In this document: positions 11,085 through 21,884 of the stretch, in pieces
Position numbering within the stretch: position 1 is the first letter of the stretch
How the letters are laid out: every line of letters starts with the position of its first letter
Origin: Brachionus manjavacas
Taxonomy: Eukaryota; Rotifera; Eurotatoria; Ploima; Brachionidae
Assembly (NCBI GenBank): GCA_019054805.1
Contig: JAHQIY010000035.1
Location: 186,001 to 250,000 of the forward strand
Direction of reading: 5' to 3'
DNA: 64,000 bases
Notes under the pieces: generated by a model
The model's database searches: none
Told to the model about the DNA's origin: nothing
Seen by the model: the letters and a program-made list of their open reading frames with translations, nothing else
Position numbers and translations under genes: made by a program

Positions 11085-11598
11085 AATTATAACAAAAATT
11101 GAGGTGAACAGTTTGATTGCATAACCTGGTAGACCCTATCACTTTTATGACCATTTAAAAGCTTGTTCGCAATAAAAAAGCTGGTGTAAAATATAAATTT
11201 GAATGACCACTTGAGCGACCAATATCAATTAACTGCAGGTGTTCCTCAAGGCTCAGTAATTAGTCCTCTTGTATTTAGTATATATATTAATGACATCCCA
11301 AAAAGAAACAAAACAAATAACGAATACTCTCTGCTTTTCGCAGATGATCTAGTTACATTCTTCATTGATAACAAAAATGGGAACTTAGAAAATAAGATAA
11401 ATAAATACACCAACGAACTAGAACAATGGCTTATTAAATGGAAAATGAAGATATCAGTTGAAAAGTCGTGTTCAGTAGTCTTTTCTAGGTACAAAAAAGA
11501 GAGTGATAATCTAAACTTAAAAATTTATGGAAACCGAATAATGAGCAAAAAAGAAGTCAAGTTTCTTGGTATAAAATTTGATTCTAAATTAAATTTTA

Positions 11599-12341
11599 GG
11601 TAGCGTTTATTTTCACACATTTTATGGATAAATAAACAAAAATTGATACACACAAAAAGTGGATGTGGATTTGAAATTTTTTTATTTATTTAGACACAAT
11701 TTATATTAAAAAATAAAAAAAAATAAGATTAACAAATTTAGATTAATTAATTAGAGTTACAATTAGCACAAAGCCATTTTTTAATCTTAGGAGCATAAGC
11801 TTTTTAACACATTTTAAATGAAAATAATTATTACAAGAACTACAAACGATAAACTTAGAGTCGCAAGATAAAGAACAAGAGTTGCAAGAATTTAATTGAC
11901 CATGTGATCTTAATGCTGATAATGTATTTTGCAACATTAAGAGAGCATCACTAGTGAAGAAACTTGAAACTAAAGAAGATATTTCATTATTTTCATTCAC
12001 AAAAGCACAACTAAGTACACTAGGATTAATTTTCGAAGGTATTACTTGTATATGCTCTTCATCGACGACACGCTCTTTTGAAATGAAACTATCTACACTT
12101 GGCTTATTATATTTTATATGTTCTTATTCAAGCTTATTCCTAATTAATTGATTTGATGAGCTTCAATTATATTTTTTTGATGGATTTCAATGTAAAGAAT
12201 AAACAAAAAAATATTGTCAATTTGTGGCTAAATAACTAATTATTTTATATACACAAGAAAATTTTTTTGTTTATTTACAGGTAAATTGGTTGCGATAAAA
12301 CAAGATATTTATCCACAATTTGTGTTTAAATAAATTCACTC
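11599..12341. mobile_element. 743-bp DNA transposon with 9-bp target duplication, inserted in LINE-alpha
   Basis: The insertion is bounded by TAAATTTTA at 11590-11598 and 12342-12350. Its ends form imperfect inverted repeats: the first 36 bases match the reverse complement of the last 36 at about 26 positions, including a perfect TGGATAAATA. Nine-base duplications are typical of Mutator-like elements. The interior carries a minus-strand PHD-finger ORF. I cannot see a transposase, so it is probably non-autonomous. Confidence 0.7.
11743..12000 (-). pseudogene. PHD-type zinc finger inside the 743-bp transposon, frameshifted
   Basis: The ORF contains CNSCSLSCDSKFIVCSSCNN followed by YFHLKC, giving the C-x2-C...C-x2-C-x4-H-x2-C part of a PHD finger. 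The expected final W-x-C-x2-C occurs as KKWLCANC in the +1 frame just downstream, so a one-base shift breaks the domain, unless it is a sequencing error. PHD fingers are known in retroelement ORF1 proteins and in some transposon-borne ORFs. Here it belongs to the inserted element. Confidence 0.6.
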
Positions 12342-12459
12342 TAAATTTTAATACATTAGTAGCCGAAATTAAAGAATGCTGCAACAAAAGGCTAAATATT
12401 ATAAAGATATTGTCAAATAAAAAATTGGGCTTACTCAGATAGATAGATAGATAATTTTA

Positions 12460-12870
12460 GAGAGATGATCTCTCAAGGTTGTTCCGATCTGTTATTTGGT
12501 CTGTTATTTAATGTTTCATCAATGATATTCCAAAAAGAAATAAATATACTACTCTCTCTTATTTGCAGATGATTTAGTGACTTTTTTAATTCATAAAAAA
12601 GGGAAATCTAGAAAAGGGAAATCTAGAAAAATGGCTCTGCAAGTGGAAAATGAAGATACCAGTAGAAAAGTTTTGCTTTTTGGTATTTTCCAACTACAGT
12701 AAGGAAAATTCAAATCTAAACTTAGAGGTATATGCGAATAAACCCGAGAGTAAAAAAAATTTAAATTCCTAGGAATTAAGTTTGACTCAAAATTAACCTT
12801 CACCCCTATAGTTGAAGATATAAAATAACGCTGTAACTCAAGATTAAATTTAATCTAATTTTCTAATTTT
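12460..12870 (+). pseudogene. Second, more decayed LINE-alpha reverse transcriptase copy
   Basis: Across shifting frames the plus strand reads INDIPKRNK, FADDLVTFLIH, LCKWKMKIPVEKFCFLVFSN, and KFLGIKFDSKLTF. All align in order with the reverse transcriptase of LINE-alpha. Stops and indels are frequent, so it is older than the neighbour at 11185. Confidence 0.75.
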
Positions 12871-14169
12871 CCTAATGTTCAACTTTTAAAATTCCCAATT
12901 TGCATTATCAATAGGATTAAATTAGAAAATTTTTGAATTTCACGGCAAGTTTTTATAAAAATTAAATAATTAAGAAATTCCGCTCAAAATTCTTGCTGAA
13001 CCAAATTCCTTTTTTATCTAGGATTTTGCTTAAAAAAAATTTTTTTTCAAAATTATTCTCTAAATTGACAATCCGAAATATGGTTTATTTTGAAATAAGA
13101 TTACTTAGATAATTTATTTTGCTTTAAAAATTTTTGTTAATTTCTGGATTTTTTAATTGTTTCCTTTACTCGAAAAATTCAACAATACTGATGGCGGCCA
13201 GTTTGAGGTCGGTCACTAAGCTGTTTTTGTTCACCAGGTGCCATGGTTTAAAGACTAGTTAGAATTCTTATAAAGATTTTATTTTTTTATTCACAAAGAG
13301 AGCAACAAGCTCAGAAAACGAAAAATAACAATAAAAATAAATATATTTAACTAGAAAATAATTTAACAAATTTGGAGCCATTTTCTATGACTTTTAGTTT
13401 CTAACCATACCATAGAATCAGTTTAAATTATAAATTAGACTGACAACTTAAGTTCTAAGCTATTCTAGGACTTTTATTATTTTTATCAACAATCAAAAGC
13501 GCCAGCCGCTAACAATACTAATTCGCTTTATTTTAATAATCAATTTTGTAGTCAAAGTCGTTCTAGATTAACACCAAATAACTTAGAAAAATTAACAATG
13601 ATATAATGTTATTTAAAAACATTGAAATTCAAGAACTAAATTTCATTTAAATAAAAATTTTTAAAAAAAATTTTAGTTTTAATTTTAAAAAGTTGAAAAG
13701 TTGATAAATAGAATGAATTAAAAAAATTGAATTATTTTACAGTTGAAAAATTAAAAATTTTAATAAGTTGAATAAGTTAAGAGAATTTAAAAATTGTAAA
13801 ATTGAATTGTCCCTATATCCATGTTTTATATTTATTCACAATTTGTTCAATTTTTTACTTTTATTTCTTTTTTGTGTTTTGTTTTCATCACCCAAACTTT
13901 GAAACAAATAATAAAATTAAAAGGAAATTGTGATCGTATTAAAGCTATCTAGGGTCTGGTGGTAATAAAGGGATTCTCGAAAAAAACAACTTTTTTAGCG
14001 TCAGTAAATAGAAATAAAGACGAGGAAAATTAGATAAAAATGAATACTAATTTTTAGTCTTAAAAACTTTAAAATATAATTGCAAGTTGAAAATAAAAAG
14101 AAATGGTTAAAATCTTAAAGTTTTTTTTAAAAAGTATAATAAAATAAAAATTTTCTTTTTCCTAAACTG
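12871..14169. other. AT-rich intergenic region with one shared fragment
   Basis: No gene is seen. A short segment at about 13195-13225 (GGCCAGTTTGAGGTCGGTCA) resembles one at about 5179-5201, so a low-copy repeat is present. The rest is plain AT-rich DNA. Confidence 0.4.
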
Positions 14170-14535
14170 CTACAATAAATGACTAATTAAAATGAGCTAA
14201 GCACAAGATGTTTGGTCATGGTCGGTTATCTAAAATAAATGGCAGAAGGGATGCTGCTGCTTCATTTAAAAAGAATGAATTCCCTTCAACATCGACTGCC
14301 TCTAACTGGTACTCGGAGGCATCTGTATACCAGACCCTATGTAATCTAAATTTAAGCCTATCTATATGAAGGATTAGGCTTATTTACTACTAATACTCAC
14401 GTCGAAAGTATTAATTATCGGGCCTACTTTGCCAGCGTACCCCAGGTAATAGTTCAAGTAACCCCTCGCTTTCATAAAAGCTCTTACTCTTGGGCCAGAA
14501 TGAAGCAAATATTCAACTATTAAGAAATGGGCCCT
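14170..14535. other. Unexplained GC-elevated island with competing short ORFs
   Basis: This block stands out from very AT-rich flanks. On the plus strand an ATG at about 14198 opens a 53-codon ORF containing GRRDAAASFKKNEFPSTSTA. On the minus strand there is a possible acceptor (TTCTTAATAG at about 14519), then an open stretch with LLHSGPRVRAFMKARGYLNY, and a GTGAGT donor near 14402. A further minus-strand stretch reads VWYTDASEYQLEAVDVEGNS. The minus-strand frames do not join in phase. It may be a transposon relic or part of an unrecognised spliced gene. Confidence 0.3.
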
Positions 14536-15585
14536 AAACTCAAAAGATAAGAAAATCTCTACAAATTCATAACAGAATCAATTTTTGAACATTTTTTCCA
14601 GAAAATTTTAAAAATTATTAAAGATTAAATTTTTATACACATTCAATATTTTTTATATTTTTTGGCAATTGATCCACTTTTGTGTTTGATTTTTATTTAA
14701 AGTAACAGCCAATTTTTCCAAATTTTTTGAATCTAAAATAATTATAAAAAAAATTGAAATTAAAAAGTAACAGAGCTTATACGTGTTTAAATATTTTATT
14801 TATTAATTCCACATAGCTTAGAAAATTTTAAACAGCCTTCTAATGATCAGCCTAATTTAGTAAGAGGAGTTTTTTTTAAGTATCTTCTTCAATTTAGAAC
14901 TTTGAGTGACAGTCACTTTTTTATAAGTTTAAAATAATAAATGTAAAAATACCAAAATAGAAAATATAAAGACTTTGACTTTTTTATAAGAATTTATAAA
15001 AATTATTTTATATTTATTTTTTTATAATTTTTCGGAAAACTTGGGTATATTTTCAAAGTGACAAAACTCATGATTTTTAAATGTAGACAAGACCTTAGTT
15101 ATAACTAAGAATTTAATTAGATTAGTTATTTGTGTAAAAGCGAAATTGAAATTCATAAATAGCAAATTTAATTTCCGATTTACTATTATTAATTAAAATT
15201 TAAATAATATTTTTTTCTTATGCCCGAAGGTCTAATTTAAAATTTTTTTATTTATGAAATAATAGCAGGTAAAAATTATTATTTCCCATGAAAAAATATC
15301 TTAAATCTTGACCAAAATCTGCAAAAATTTTAAATTATAATTGAGATGGAATAGTTTCAAATGTTGATTATTTTGTTTAATAAATAAATAAATTTTACAT
15401 TTTATATTTTTGTTCTTAATTCGAAAATCAGATAATTTTTTAAAGCATAAAAATCGATCTTTTGAATAATCAATCTTGATAATTTTGATTAAAAAACTTT
15501 ATTAAGAAATATTAATTAAAAATTGTAAAAAAAATAAAGAAAATGATGATCTTTAAAATTCTCCAAAATCTTTAGATTTAGAGAA
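14536..15585. other. AT-rich intergenic region, nothing recognised
   Basis: No ORF of note, repeat or RNA gene is visible before the tRNA. Confidence 0.5.
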
Positions 15586-15657
15586 GGCGTCGTGGCTTAG
15601 TGGCTAAAGCGCCTGTCTAGTAAACAGGAGATCCCGGGTTCGATTCCCGGCGATGCC
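15586..15657 (+). tRNA. tRNA-Thr (anticodon AGT)
   Basis: The 72-nt cloverleaf has a GGCGTCG/CGATGCC acceptor stem with one G-T pair and an anticodon stem CCTGT/ACAGG closing loop CTAGTAA (anticodon AGT). The T arm is CCGGG/CCCGG with TTCGATT. Internal box A (TGGCTTAGTGG) and box B (GGTTCGATTCC) are intact, there is no intron, and a T-run terminator follows at 15658. The 3' CCA is not encoded, as expected in animals. It looks functional. Confidence 0.97.
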
Positions 15658-16690
15658 TTTTTAATCGAAAAATTTAAGAACTTATTATTACCTTAATTGA
15701 AGGTCAGTTTAAATTAAAATTTTTTTTTAGAAAACTAAGGCATTAGCAACTGAAATTGATTAAACTCAATAATAATGAAAAATATTTAATAATCAATTTA
15801 ATTTTTAACTTTTTGAAATTTTCTAATTTTAAAAAAAAGTTCTGATCAAACTGTACAAAATATTGGTAAAATTATAAACTAAACATTCGATAATTGAATG
15901 TGATACTTAATTAATTAAAAATAAAGTTTAAAAATTCGAAAAAACTTTTTAGCTCAACATTTTTATTCATAATTTTTTTAACTAAATTAAAAATAATTTT
16001 GGTCTAAATTAAAAACAAGTTTGATAAATTAATTAAGATAAATCATTAAGCACTAAAAAAAAATGAAATTCAAAAAAAAAATATGCAATTTAGCTTGAAA
16101 GCTTGCAATAAATGTTGAACAAAGGTAAAAAAATTTGAAAAAAAAAAAATATTTTGTGTTACACCTTATTACCAAATATTTTTTCATATAGAACAAGGTA
16201 CCTCTACATGAGGGATATAATATTTTCAATTGTATTAGTATGATCGTTCTAAATATTAATCATAAAAAATCAAAATTAATTTTTCTTTTTTAAATTCAAA
16301 TTATTAGAATTATCTTCAAAAATTTCCTTAAAAAAAAAAGGAATTTTAAAGTTGAAATGTAAAAAATTTTTAAATTTTGGCATAATTTTTTATTATAAAT
16401 AAAAATCACGTACAAAAAGGAAATCAGTTAAAATCTAAAAGAGGAATTGAAGTTAAAAAATAGTAAAATTTATTTAACATCTGAAAGGAAAAATATGAAA
16501 ATTTCAATAAATTAAAAAAAAAAATTATTAGTTACTTTAAATATAAAATTTAAAGTATTTTAATAAATAATAATTATTTTTTAATAAAATGTTAATATCT
16601 GTAGTCAATTTTTACTTTTTATAACTTTATTTAAAGATATCAACAATTATAATTTTATTAATTTAGAGGTAAATGATATTAATTTATAAC
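15658..16690. other. AT-rich intergenic region, nothing recognised
   Basis: Apart from the tRNA terminator T-run at its left edge, no feature can be supported. Confidence 0.5.
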
Positions 16691-16699
16691 AATCTATAG

Positions 16700-17010
16700 T
16701 GTTATGAAGGCAGAGCTGGAGAAGTGACTGTGCTCTAAACACACAACACGCTATCACCCTAGCCAACTGGATTATCGGACCCGAGGTCCCCATTTCCTCT
16801 CAACATCGAACCAAATTACCAAAAGCCAAACAGTTTTCAAACATTATTATCATCTTTTAATCAATTATATCATTTTAATACATAATGAATTTTACCGATT
16901 AAGGGTACTAACCACAGTTACCATAGATGGGATTCTACTGTTTTCCATCTTCTCAAATCTAGCTTGCTAGCTTGTTGTAACTTATTTTATTATTATTATT
17001 ATTATTATTT
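16700..17010 (+). mobile_element. Retroelement 3' end with hairpin and (TTA)n tail
   Basis: A mixed-composition stretch (16700-16850) precedes CTAGCTTGCTAGCTTG and then about seven TTA triplets at 16988-17009. The layout resembles the CR1-like 3' end at 23085-23121 (CTGGCTAGCCAG hairpin plus triplet repeat). No convincing reverse transcriptase frame survives, so class membership is inferred from the tail. Confidence 0.45.
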
Positions 17011-18049
17011 AGACGTGTTTTTATTAAATTAGCGGTATTAAAAAATTATTCGGCTAAAAATAATATAGGTAATTATTAGATGAAAAAAATTTAGATAATA
17101 TTTACAATTAAGCTTCATAAAATTTAAGAAGTAACTGCTAGAAACACTAGATTTTCAAGGTTTTTTATGAAAATTTTATTTTAATTTTACGTAGTTTCAC
17201 GTAAAATTACCGGAAATTACATAAATTTATGTAAAAAGTTCAAAAAATCAAGTTTTTTGAGATTTTTTAGATTTTTTAACTTTTTTAAAATTTTTTGGGC
17301 CTGAATTCGAAAAAAAAATTACTTTTTTTCACGTAATTTTTCGTGAAATTTTATTTGAAAATGGTAATTTTTAGTAAAAAAAAGTAAATTTTGTAAAAAT
17401 TTTAAAAATGTAAATTTAAACAATAAACAAAAACCCAATAATATAATTCAATGATTCGACTTATCTCCATTTTTTTCTATTACCACTTTAACTACCTTAA
17501 TTTATATTAGTATTTTTTTAAAAGATTAAATTGAAAATAAAAACTAATAAAAACCCTTTTTAAATAATTTCTATAATTTTGGCATTTTTCTTTCTTTAAA
17601 GATTTTTCGAAATCGTTGACCGCCATTTAATCATTTAATCTTCCCCAAAGTCTCCCGATTTAAATTCCATTCTTTAACAAAAAAATAAGATTTATACATA
17701 ACAATTCAAAAATTGACCAATTTCTTTATTTTTTGTTTAAAAAATAGTTTTTTTTTTCTAGATCATTTTACTACAGAAAAATATTTAGAAAAATTTGAAT
17801 TAAAAAAAAAATTCCCAATAAATTTTTGAACTAAAATTTACCGAAATTCATGTAATGATAATTTCGTAAATGGGTGACTTGGTCTTTTAGGATTCCAAGA
17901 AAAAAATAAAATAAACTTCTTGAAATTTCTAAGTGTCTGAGAGAAAAGACATAAAATTTTTTGTTCAATAAATAAAAAATAAAAAGCAAATTTCTTTTTC
18001 AAATTGAACATTTATTAGTAAATAAAAATTCAATTCGCATTATTTTTAT
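17011..18049. other. AT-rich region with ACGTAAAATT-type motifs
   Basis: Around 17190-17400 several TTTACGTAA-like and ACGTAATTTTTCGTGAAATT-like words recur. They resemble terminal sequences of the DNA elements at 2.1-2.7, 37.8-38.5 and 48.3-48.7 kb and probably mark an eroded element. No gene is visible. Confidence 0.4.
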
Positions 18050-18055
18050 TTTATT
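18050..18055 (-). terminator. RPL15 polyadenylation signal
   Basis: AATAAA on the minus strand lies about 30 bases after the RPL15 stop codon, in a cluster of overlapping AATAAA words. Confidence 0.45.
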
Positions 18056-18083
18056 TATAAAAACAACATGAACTCTAGAGTCC

Positions 18084-19067
18084 CTATCGTTTTCTGTGCA
18101 TTTCGAGTGTTTGTCTTCGCTTCCAGTTGGCACGACGCGACGATCCAATTGTCTTGCTGTATCCGTGTCCCTTGCCAAAGCCCCTTGAGCTCTTGCCGGC
18201 AGAAGTCAAGCCTCTGAGTTCACGGTGCTTCATCACAGAGTCGCATATCCAGTTGATGCTTGGGTCGCGTCTGATTGTTTTGTGCGACGGATCGGCCAGC
18301 AGAACCTCGTAGAATTTGTAAGTGGAGTCTTGTCCGACCCAGTAGGAGTTCAGCACTCTGAGGGCGCCGCATCTGCGGCCCACTCTCTCCTCGGCCACCG
18401 ACTTCAATTTTCTGCTTGGCTTGATCTCGTTGATGCCTTGGTTCTTGGGCTTACCATACACAATTCCTTTGGAGAGCGGCCTCTTTCGGTTGCCGCGTCT
18501 CACACGCACACGATACACTACAAAGCCTAAAAATACAACAAGGGTTAACCATGGACTAAAGTTGGCTCAGAGTGGTGTCGGACATCTCGCCGAAGAGCAT
18601 TCAAGTGTGTATGCTCTTGGGCGAGCATCACTGTCCATCGGATGGTGTTGAGGCTATTTTTGAACACGTTTTTAAATTTAGGTGTTGGAAAAAGCGTGCT
18701 TCAGTTAGCCTTGGTGAGCTTGGAAATGAGAATGTATGGCAAAGTTTCAAAGCACAAAATTGGATTGGTATTTATTTTATGCAAGCGACATATACCACTT
18801 TATGCTGTTGGCATCATTTATAAGGAAACGGGCCGACTTATTCTGAGCCCGCGCCTGAGTTACTGAGCCGTACTTAACTAAGCAAAATGTGTTACCTTGT
18901 TTGGCCTTGAATCCAAGACGTCTGGCTTTCTCTGGCCTAGTTGGTCTAGTTGCTCGGTGAACAGCTGGCAGTTGACGCAGTTGCCAAGTGCGCATGCGCT
19001 GGATGAAGCGCATCACGTCAGATTGTTTTTTTTTGTGCAATTCTTGGATGTATTTGTAGGCACCCAT
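18084..19067 (-). CDS. RPL15: 60S ribosomal protein L15 (exons 19067-18896 and 18526-18084)
   Basis: This is a component of the large cytosolic ribosomal subunit (eL15). The spliced product is 204 aa, the same length as the human protein. It begins [20 protein letters not shown] and carries [52 protein letters not shown] and REMRGLTSAG-like (here [10 protein letters not shown]) blocks, ending in a basic tail. The donor GTAACA at 18895 splits a Gly codon; the acceptor TTTTTAG before 18526 restores it. A TTTTTTTTTCAG acceptor sits 2 bases before the ATG, so an intron in the 5' untranslated region is likely. The 369-bp coding intron is unusually GC-containing and may host a small RNA. It lies about 730 bases downstream of PPP4C on the same strand. 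Confidence 0.97.
18573..18713 (-). ncRNA. Candidate H/ACA-like small nucleolar RNA in the RPL15 intron
   Basis: Read on the minus strand, hairpin 1 (lower stem AGGCTA/TAGCCT, upper stem AGCACG/CGTGTT) is followed by ACACCA at 18648-18643, fitting the H box ANANNA. Hairpin 2 then pairs GGACA/TGTCC, CTCGCC/GGCGAG and AAGAGCAT/ATGCTCTT around a 10-nt loop. ACA follows at 18578-18576, exactly 3 nt before the proposed end. Ribosomal protein introns commonly host snoRNAs. One doubt is that the CTCGCC/GGCGAG pairing closes the usual guide pocket, so a different structured RNA is possible. Confidence 0.5.
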
Positions 19068-19189
19068 GTCTGAAAAAAAAAGACTGCCATTAAAATCAGA
19101 GTCCGCGAGAAGAGCTCATGTTTTTTGAAAGTTTTAATAAAATTTTAAAAAATTTTTCTTTTTTTTTTTAAAAATGAAATCTAAAAAGA

Positions 19190-19372
19190 GAAAAAAGACG
19201 ACATGGTCTTGGAATTTTTTCGGATTAGATGACCATGTTACTGGTCACTGGTGTGCGGAAAAAAAGTGCCAGACCCAAGCCGCTCTTTTGCTCTGTTGTG
19301 TCGGAGCCCAACAATTGATCCACTGTGGAGGTCTTCATTTTTCGCATAAAAAAGAGTGTTTAGAACAATAAC
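19190..19372. other. GC-elevated, structured segment upstream of RPL15
   Basis: Two clear stem-loops occur. ACATGGTC/GACCATGT pairs at about 19200-19207 with 19230-19237, and ACTGGTCACT/AGTGCCAG is adjacent. Both strands also read open frames, neither of recognisable family. The segment lies where the RPL15 promoter, 5' untranslated exon or a hosted small RNA would be expected. Confidence 0.3.
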
Positions 19373-19726
19373 AAAAATAAAAAAAGACGAAATTAGAGTG
19401 AGTACAAAATGAGAGATAAATTTTTTAAAATTTTTCTAAAACTTTACAAAAACACTTGAATTACAACAACAAAAAAAATACAAAAAAAAAAAATGTGAAT
19501 ACAAATGACCAAAACACCCTTTTCTATTTATTAGCCTCTTATTCAAAAACATCATCACCCGACAAAAAATTAAAAATTTATTCATTTTTTTGCGTTTTTT
19601 TTTTTTATAAAAATAAAGTAGACATGTTTTTTATAAAGTTAAGTTCCGTGATTGAAAAATTTGTAAAAAAAAAAAAAATCACTCTGACCAAAAGAAATTT
19701 AACTAATAACAAGTTTATGCAGCGTA

Positions 19727-19768
19727 CAGAGATACAGAGAGAGAGATACAGAGAGAGAGAGAGAGAGT
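19727..19768 (+). repeat. GA-rich microsatellite
   Basis: Imperfect GATACAGAGAGA units pass into (GA)n just downstream of the PPP4C stop codon. Confidence 0.85.
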
Positions 19769-19798
19769 GAAATTGCAGAAGGAAGCGTAGTGTGGAAA

Positions 19799-20722
19799 CT
19801 AGAGAAAGTATTCAGCAATGGGCTTTTTGGCTGGTGCGCCGCGTTGGTCTTGGGGCGCCGCATCAAATATGGTAAAGTCCCGATTTAGGTTTTCATCGAG
19901 CTCGAGGATGGCAGCAACATTCCCGCATCTGTAGCAGTAGTTTGGCGCGGACCACACTGTCAGCACAGTCTCGTTGAAGTGCCACTTGTAGCCCTCCATC
20001 ACAAGCTGATGAGCCCGACATATCAAGTCGATGTCGTTTGTTTGGTTGAATTGGGCGACCACATCGCTGCCAAATAGGTATCCGGCTCCGCGCGGGCTCA
20101 CTCCCCAGCCAATAATTTCCTCCGGGTCGGACCAGAGCAGGTCGCACATGGGGCCTTCGTGCGGAACCTCTTGTTTCCGGTCAATGGTCCTGATCTGGTC
20201 CAGAGTCAGAATTGAGGGCGAGAGGCCGCCGTGGACACAAAAGATCTTGTCGTCAATTATGGCCGACAGGCTAATGTAGTCGAACACCTCGGTACAATAT
20301 TGCCACACAGATATGGAGCCGTATTTTCTCAAGCACTCGTCATAGAAGCCGTACACCTGGGTTATTTGGCGCGACTCGTGGTTGCCCCGGATCAGGGTTA
20401 TGCGGTCTGGATAGCGCACTTTGAGCGCCAACAGAAGAAGAAAAGTTTCCACGCTGTAGAAGCCGCGGTCGACAAAGTCTCCCAGAAAGAGATAGTTGGT
20501 CTCGGGCACATCGCCTCCCACTCTGAACAGCTCTTTTAGGTCGTAGAATTGGCCGTGTATGTCGCCGCATATGGTCACCGGAGAGTCGACTTTTTGTACA
20601 TTGGACTCTTCGGAGAGTATTTCTCTGGCCTTTGAGCACAGAGCCTTCACCTCATTTTCTTTGATTATTTCGCATTTTTTTAATTGTTCTATTTGACGGT
20701 CCAGATCACTGATGTCACTCAT
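19799..20722 (-). CDS. PPP4C: Serine/threonine protein phosphatase 4 catalytic subunit
   Basis: This is a PP2A-like phosphatase that removes phosphate from Ser/Thr with regulatory PP4R subunits in nucleus and cytoplasm, acting in DNA repair, centrosome and splicing-linked processes. The ORF is 307 aa, identical in length to human PPP4C, and begins [20 protein letters not shown]. Metal-binding and catalytic motifs are intact: GDIHG (53-57), GDFVDRG (81-87), RGNHE (112-116) and HGG (164-166), then [11 protein letters not shown]. The carboxyl end YFL keeps the terminal leucine that is methylated in PP2A-type enzymes. No intron interrupts the coding region. GC content is well above the flanks, consistent with strong selection. 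Confidence 0.98.
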   Translation of the reverse strand: MSDISDLDRQIEQLKKCEIIKENEVKALCSKAREILSEESNVQKVDSPVTICGDIHGQFYDLKELFRVGGDVPETNYLFLGDFVDRGFYSVETFLLLLALKVRYPDRITLIRGNHESRQITQVYGFYDECLRKYGSISVWQYCTEVFDYISLSAIIDDKIFCVHGGLSPSILTLDQIRTIDRKQEVPHEGPMCDLLWSDPEEIIGWGVSPRGAGYLFGSDVVAQFNQTNDIDLICRAHQLVMEGYKWHFNETVLTVWSAPNYCYRCGNVAAILELDENLNRDFTIFDAAPQDQRGAPAKKPIAEYFL

Positions 20723-21118
20723 TTATCCAATTTGATCGATAATCTAAAATGATTAAATGGGATTTAGATTTTGGCCAAATGTGAGATCTGTGTGAGCGAA
20801 CAAAACTTTTCTGAATTTTTAATACATGAGCTTGGAAAAGCTAGGAAAAAATTCTACACGAATGAAGAATTAAAAATGTGAATTCATTTTTGTTTTTTCA
20901 ACTAGAGTTCAAAGTCGTTTAAAAATTATTCTAATTGTTTAAAAGAGAAAAATAATTTAACAAATTTTTCTTTTATGTATAAAGGCAAAATTGGAAATTT
21001 TTTTGTTAGGTTTTTTGTGATTTTTTTTACCTCATTTGTAACTTCACTTTTGGAGAAGATTTACCGATGAAAAAAATGCCAATTTTTAGTTCATTAACAA
21101 AAAAAATAACCTAATACT
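20723..21118. promoter_or_regulatory. Upstream region of PPP4C
   Basis: AT-rich, without TATA box or ORF. GATCGAT about 13 bases upstream of the start codon is a DRE-like word sometimes seen near housekeeping promoters. Assignment as promoter rests on position only. Confidence 0.25.
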
Positions 21119-21265
21119 TGTTACGATATTAATTAACAGTTTCAAAAATTTAATAAATCAACCTTAATAATATTTGCAATTTATTTAGATTATATTTTTG
21201 TGAATCAAAATTCCAAGTCATAAATCTTAATGACCGATTTAATTCACAATTTATTTTGATTTAAC
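21119..21265 (+). mobile_element. 5' half of a decayed LTR
   Basis: The segment starts TGTTACG like the solo LTR at 30219 and shares with it a long block including GTCATAAATCTT(T/A)ATGACC and GATTTAATTCACAA. The matching downstream part (TTTTTTAAGTTACAACT...TATAAATA) appears only at 23845-23895, on the far side of a CR1-like element. Confidence 0.65.
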
Positions 21266-21884
21266 TTCTTTTTTGTTATTATTATTATTTATTTATTAAT
21301 TAAAATCTAACGGCCCATAGGCAGAAAAAGAATATATTAAACTAATACAAAAATAAAATAATTCATCAAATTAAACTCAGTTAAACTATCTTTATACATC
21401 AAGTAAACCCTTTAGTTGATCATAAAATTAAAAAAAATTCTATGCTATCCTTAGAGTCATTATGAATTCGATCGAGTCAATTAGCCCTTGATTTTCACAT
21501 TTAAACGCGTTGCGTCAACCAATTCTTGGTTGTGGTGGAAGATTATAGAGAAGGTTTTGAATCAAGGCTTATGGATGTTTTTATTTTTTTTTTTCATTTT
21601 TAATCCTTTTTTTCCTTTGAATTACATAGAAAATAGATAAAAATCAAAGGCCATCAATTAATGGACTGACAAAAAAACTACATATGATGACAAATAAATT
21701 AGTTGACTAATAAAATATTTATTTGAGTGTCAAAAATAATTTTTTGACTAATTATTTATTTTTACAACAAATTAATGCTTTTGAGGTCACAATAAAAATC
21801 AAAATCTTGAACTATAGCACCAAAATCAGAAGCTCCAGACGATTATGACAAACCATTTTGTCAAGAAAAAGTCAAGAAAAAGAA

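Larger units (their letters stand above)
11185..12440 (+). pseudogene. LINE-alpha reverse transcriptase core, split by a DNA transposon (11185-11598 and 12351-12440)
   Basis: The first part reads NDHLSDQYQLTAGVPQGSVI, the INDIPKRNK segment, the catalytic LLFADDLVTFF box and KFLGIKFDSKLNF: a non-LTR reverse transcriptase with its FADD motif intact. The frame then stops at an inserted element. It resumes at 12351 with VAEIKECCNKRLNIIKILSN, exactly the segment that follows in the uninterrupted copy at 61870-63097. Both halves share the 9-base TAAATTTTA at the junctions. The element is dead because it is 5'-truncated and interrupted. Confidence 0.85.

Noticed and set aside
18127..18866. Plus-strand ORFs over RPL15 and its intron
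   Set aside because: They are antisense shadows of the ribosomal protein exons and the structured intron.
20031..20539. Plus-strand ORFs over PPP4C
   Set aside because: They lie antisense to a perfectly conserved phosphatase frame and have no features of their own.
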